Shown here piece after piece: positions 61,575 to 64,000 of a DNA stretch of 64,000 nt. The notes under the pieces were generated by a model, which saw only the letters and a list, made by a program, of their open reading frames with translations, did no database searches and was not told the origin of the DNA. The position numbers and the translations under genes are program-made. Source of the stretch: Thiohalobacter thiocyanaticus (GTDB taxonomy: Bacteria; Pseudomonadota; Gammaproteobacteria; Thiohalobacterales; Thiohalobacteraceae); contig NZ_QZMU01000001.1 of the NCBI RefSeq assembly GCF_003932505.1, positions 1,488,001 through 1,552,000 of the forward strand, in the 5' to 3' direction. Every line of letters starts with the position of its first letter. The first letter of the stretch is position 1.

Positions 61575-62171
61575 ATGATGATACCTGCTGTACTCATTAT
61601 CCTGGCCTACCTGCTGGGCTCGCTGTCCGCCGCCGTCATCGTCGGCCGGCTGCTGCACACGGCCGACCCGCGCACCCAGGGCTCGGGCAATCCGGGGGCA
61701 ACCAACATGCTGCGGGTGGGCGGAAGGAAGGCCGGGGTGCTGACCCTGGCCGGCGACATGCTCAAGGGCCTGGCGGCGGTACTGATCGCCCGGGCCTTCA
61801 CCGACGAGCCGGCCGTGCTGGCCGGGGTGATGCTGGCCGCCTTTCTCGGCCACCTGTATCCGGTGTTCTTCGGCTTCAGGGGCGGCAAGGGCGTTGCCAC
61901 CGCACTTGGTGTACTGCTGGGGCTGAGCGGCTGGCTCGGTCTGGCGGCGATACTTACCTGGCTGGCGATGGCGGCGATCTCCCGCATCTCCTCGCTGTCG
62001 GCACTGGTCACCGCGGCCGCCGCGCCTGTCTATACCTGGTACTGGCTCGGCGAACCGGCACTCACCGGTGCCGTGGCGCTGATGGCGGTGCTGCTGTTCT
62101 GGCGGCATCGCAGCAACATCCGCAATCTGCTGGAGGGGACCGAGGGCAGGATCAACCTCGGCGGCAAGTAA
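61575..62171 (+). CDS. plsY: PlsY, acyl-phosphate:glycerol-3-phosphate acyltransferase
   Basis: A 198-residue membrane enzyme making lysophosphatidic acid. SGNPGATNMLRVGGRKAG, GHLYPVFFGFRGGKGVATALG and RHRSNIRNLLEGTE are the three conserved cytoplasmic motifs. It is divergent from folB, as is common. Confidence 0.95.
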   Translation: MMIPAVLIILAYLLGSLSAAVIVGRLLHTADPRTQGSGNPGATNMLRVGGRKAGVLTLAGDMLKGLAAVLIARAFTDEPAVLAGVMLAAFLGHLYPVFFGFRGGKGVATALGVLLGLSGWLGLAAILTWLAMAAISRISSLSALVTAAAAPVYTWYWLGEPALTGAVALMAVLLFWRHRSNIRNLLEGTEGRINLGGK

Positions 62172-62194
62172 GTCGGCTTCCAGGCCTGGGGGGC

Positions 62195-62397
62195 TTCAAC
62201 GCAGAGGGCGCAAAGACGCAGAGTTTTCTTTGTTGAAAACCATATGGTCATTGCGAGCACCCGGAGGGCATTAACGCAGCGAAGCAATCTCGTACTGCAG
62301 ACTCAGTCATATAGAGATTGCCGCGGCGCGGCGCGCCTCGCAATGACATAATAAATCGAAAGATCCCTAATATTCTCTGCGTCTTTGCGCCTTTGCG
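62195..62397. repeat. Nested repeat between plsY and tsaD
   Basis: Outer arms TTCAACGCAGAGGGCGCAAA (62195) and inverted CTCTGCGTCTTTGCGCCTTT (62375). The inner pair is GTCATTGCGAGC...GAAGCAATCTC (62249-62292) and GAGATTGCCGCGGC...CGCAATGAC (62313-62346). It lies between convergent genes and may end both transcripts. Confidence 0.8.
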
Positions 62398-62429
62398 ATC
62401 CCTGCCTTATTCACCGCGCAGTCAAAAAT

Positions 62430-63443
62430 TCAGACCGCTGGCAGCTCCTCCAGCGGCCAGCGCGCCCGCACTTCCACCCCAAGCCCTTCGTGCTGCCCGG
62501 CCTGCAGCCGCAGACAGCCGGCGAAGGCGATCATGGCGCCGTTGTCGGTACAGAACTCCAGCCGCGGGAAATGCACCTGCCCGCCGCGTTTTTCCAGCAT
62601 CGCTTCCAGGCCCTGGCGCAGGGCGCGGTTGGCGCCCACGCCGCCGGCGACCACCAGCCGGTCCAGGCCGGTCGCCTCCAGGGCCCGGCGGCACTTGATC
62701 AGCAGGGTGTCAACCACGGCATCCTGGAAGGCGCGGGCGATGTCGGCGCGGGCCTGCTCCTCGCCCTGATGCGCCTGCCAGGTGTTAAGCGCAAAGGTCT
62801 TCAACCCGCTGAAGCTGAAATCCAGCCCCGGGCGGTCGGTCATGGGCCGGGGGAAGCGGAACCGGCCGGGATCGCCCTGCGCGGCCAGCCGCGCCAGCGC
62901 CGGGCCGCCGGGGTAGCCGAGCCCCAGCAGCTTGGCGGTCTTGTCGAAGGCCTCGCCGGCGGCGTCGTCCAGGGAATCGCCCAGCAGTTCGTAGCGGCCC
63001 ACGCCCGCGACCCGCACCAGCAGGCTGTGACCGCCCGAGACCAGCAGGGCCACGAAGGGAAAGGCCGGCGGGTCGGGCTCCAGCAGCGGCGCCAGCAGGT
63101 GGCCCTCCATATGATGCACCCCGATGGCGGGCACGCCCAGGGCCCAGGCAAGGCTGCGGCCGACCGAGGCCCCCACCAGCAGGGCGCCGATCAGGCCGGG
63201 ACCGGCGGTGTAAGCCACCCCGTCGATGCCGTCCCGGCCCATGCCTACCTCGTCAAGTACTTGATTCATGAGTGGAATAATGCGGCGCACATGGTCGCGC
63301 GAGGCCAGCTCCGGGACCACGCCGCCGTAATCAGCATGCATGGCCACCTGCGAATGCAGGGCGTGCGCCAGCAGCCCGGCCTCGCTGTCGTACAGCGCCA
63401 GACCGGTCTCGTCACAGGAGCTTTCAATGCCGAGTACCCGCAT
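62430..63443 (-). CDS. tsaD: TsaD, tRNA N6-adenosine threonylcarbamoyltransferase
   Basis: A 337-residue ASKHA protein for the t6A modification of ANN-decoding tRNAs. [16 protein letters not shown], the metal-binding [24 protein letters not shown] and [12 protein letters not shown] are all present. It is divergent from rpsU with a 142-base spacer, the classical gammaproteobacterial arrangement (tsaD / rpsU-yqeY-dnaG). Confidence 0.96.
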   Translation of the reverse strand: MRVLGIESSCDETGLALYDSEAGLLAHALHSQVAMHADYGGVVPELASRDHVRRIIPLMNQVLDEVGMGRDGIDGVAYTAGPGLIGALLVGASVGRSLAWALGVPAIGVHHMEGHLLAPLLEPDPPAFPFVALLVSGGHSLLVRVAGVGRYELLGDSLDDAAGEAFDKTAKLLGLGYPGGPALARLAAQGDPGRFRFPRPMTDRPGLDFSFSGLKTFALNTWQAHQGEEQARADIARAFQDAVVDTLLIKCRRALEATGLDRLVVAGGVGANRALRQGLEAMLEKRGGQVHFPRLEFCTDNGAMIAFAGCLRLQAGQHEGLGVEVRARWPLEELPAV

Positions 63444-63585
63444 CCGGCCTATTTTCCCTGCCGAGGCCGCTCGACGCCAGCAGGATTTTGATTTCTCTCC
63501 CCCAACGGATTAGAATGCCCGCCCTTCGTCCCGAAAGAGGGCGAGTTATGGTCAAACAACCGCAACGTAAGAGGATATCGACTGC

Positions 63586-63801
63586 ATGCCGAACGTTCGT
63601 GTCAAGGAAAACGAACCCTTCGAAGTCGCCCTGCGCCGCTTCAAGCGTTCCTGTGAAAAGGCCGGCATTCTTTCCGAAGTGCGCCGCCGCGAGTTCTATG
63701 AAAAACCCACCCAGGAACGCAAGCGCAAGCGCGCCGCGGCCGTCAAGCGCCACATGAAGAAGGTGTCGCGCGAAGTCGCCCGCCGTACCCGCCAGTACTG
63801 A
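63586..63801 (+). CDS. rpsU: 30S ribosomal protein S21
   Basis: A 71-residue basic protein; [20 protein letters not shown] at the start and the [12 protein letters not shown] tail are diagnostic of S21. First gene of the rpsU-(yqeY)-dnaG-rpoD type operon. Confidence 0.97.
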   Translation: MPNVRVKENEPFEVALRRFKRSCEKAGILSEVRRREFYEKPTQERKRKRAAAVKRHMKKVSREVARRTRQY

Positions 63802-63823
63802 TATCCTGCGGAAAAATCAGCCC

Positions 63824-64000
63824 ATGTCACTCAAGGCACAGATCCAGGAGGACATGAAGGCCGCCATGCGCGGTGGCGACAAGTCACGCCTGGCGACCAT
63901 CCGGCTGATCATGGCCGCGATCAAGCAGCGAGAGGTCGACGAGCGCATCGAGCTCGACGACGCCCAGGTCACCGCCGTGCTGGACAAGATGGTCAAGCAG
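63824..64000 (+). CDS. GatB/YqeY domain protein, 5' part (continues beyond window)
   Basis: The first 59 residues of a YqeY-like protein: SLKAQIQEDMKAAMRGGDKS, then RLATIRLIMAAIKQREVD, are typical. It starts 22 bases after rpsU. The related GatB C-terminal domain binds tRNA; the role of stand-alone YqeY is not settled. Confidence 0.88.
   Translation, partial: MSLKAQIQEDMKAAMRGGDKSRLATIRLIMAAIKQREVDERIELDDAQVTAVLDKMVKQ

Overview
The window is GC-rich DNA from a proteobacterial chromosome, most likely a gammaproteobacterial sulfur-oxidising, denitrifying chemolithoautotroph. That placement is an inference from gene content: form IA RuBisCO with CbbQ/CbbO, a SoeABC-type cytoplasmic sulfite dehydrogenase, cd1 nitrite reductase with a full heme d1 pathway, a cNOR nitric oxide reductase cluster, O2-independent ubiquinone synthesis (UbiT/U/V) and the PA2778/PA2779 and YqjD/E/K families. 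No rRNA, tRNA, CRISPR array, transposase, integrase or phage gene was recognised.

Layout. 1-1472: end of an EAL phosphodiesterase and a methyltransferase. 1722-7122 (minus): cbbL-cbbS-cbbQ-cbbO. 7821-13042 (plus): soeA-soeB-soeC, with repeat elements in every spacer. 13320-16374 (plus): moaA, then pdxS-pdxT-ubiT behind an FNR-type promoter. 16507-18892: PA2779/PA2778 pair converging on a yqjD-yqjE-yqjK-like set. 19237-22532 (minus): TIGR01212 radical SAM protein, ubiU, ubiV and a small c-type cytochrome, behind an FNR-type box. 22686-25195: a beta-barrel protein, a candidate FNR-regulated small RNA, and nnrS. 25458-32655 (minus): norC-norB-norE-norF-norQ-(membrane protein)-(4Fe-4S protein)-norD. 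32766-33446: a Dnr-type regulator. 33454-34782: an orphan ATP-grasp protein. 34920-44283 (minus): nirS-E-C-F-D-L-G-H-J-N. 44485-46651: TauE/SafE permease and an aldehyde dehydrogenase. 46866-55311: lytic transglycosylase and a Mrp/Mnh-like antiporter operon with three proton-channel subunits. 55442-64000: housekeeping genes (NDUFA9-like, cca, uppP, midA, folK, folB, plsY, tsaD, rpsU, yqeY start).

How it works together. A Dnr/FNR-like regulator (32766-33446) sits amid the denitrification genes, and palindromes of the TTGAY-N4-RTCAA type precede norC, nirS, nnrS, the candidate small RNA, the yhcC-ubiU-ubiV operon and pdxST-ubiT. At norC, nirS and pdxS the box and a -10-like hexamer have the spacing of a class II activator site. 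The picture is one anaerobic regulon that turns on nitrite and NO reduction and also O2-independent routes to ubiquinone and pyridoxal phosphate. Sulfite oxidation by SoeABC could feed electrons to the quinone pool, and RuBisCO fixes CO2.

Two features stand out beyond genes. First, intergenic spacers are filled by nested inverted repeats: an outer pair of short-period arms (CCACGGAATACACGGAA, CAACGCAGAGG, CACCACAAAGGACAC or CCGCAAAGGCG types) surrounding an inner hairpin such as CATTCCCGCGAAGGCGGGAA. Some of these run into coding sequence and now encode the N-termini of NirF and NirC and the C-terminus of NirJ. Second, three conserved genes (norC, the lytic transglycosylase, mnhB) each carry a frameshift near their 3' end, which points to sequencing or assembly indels at least as much as to gene decay.
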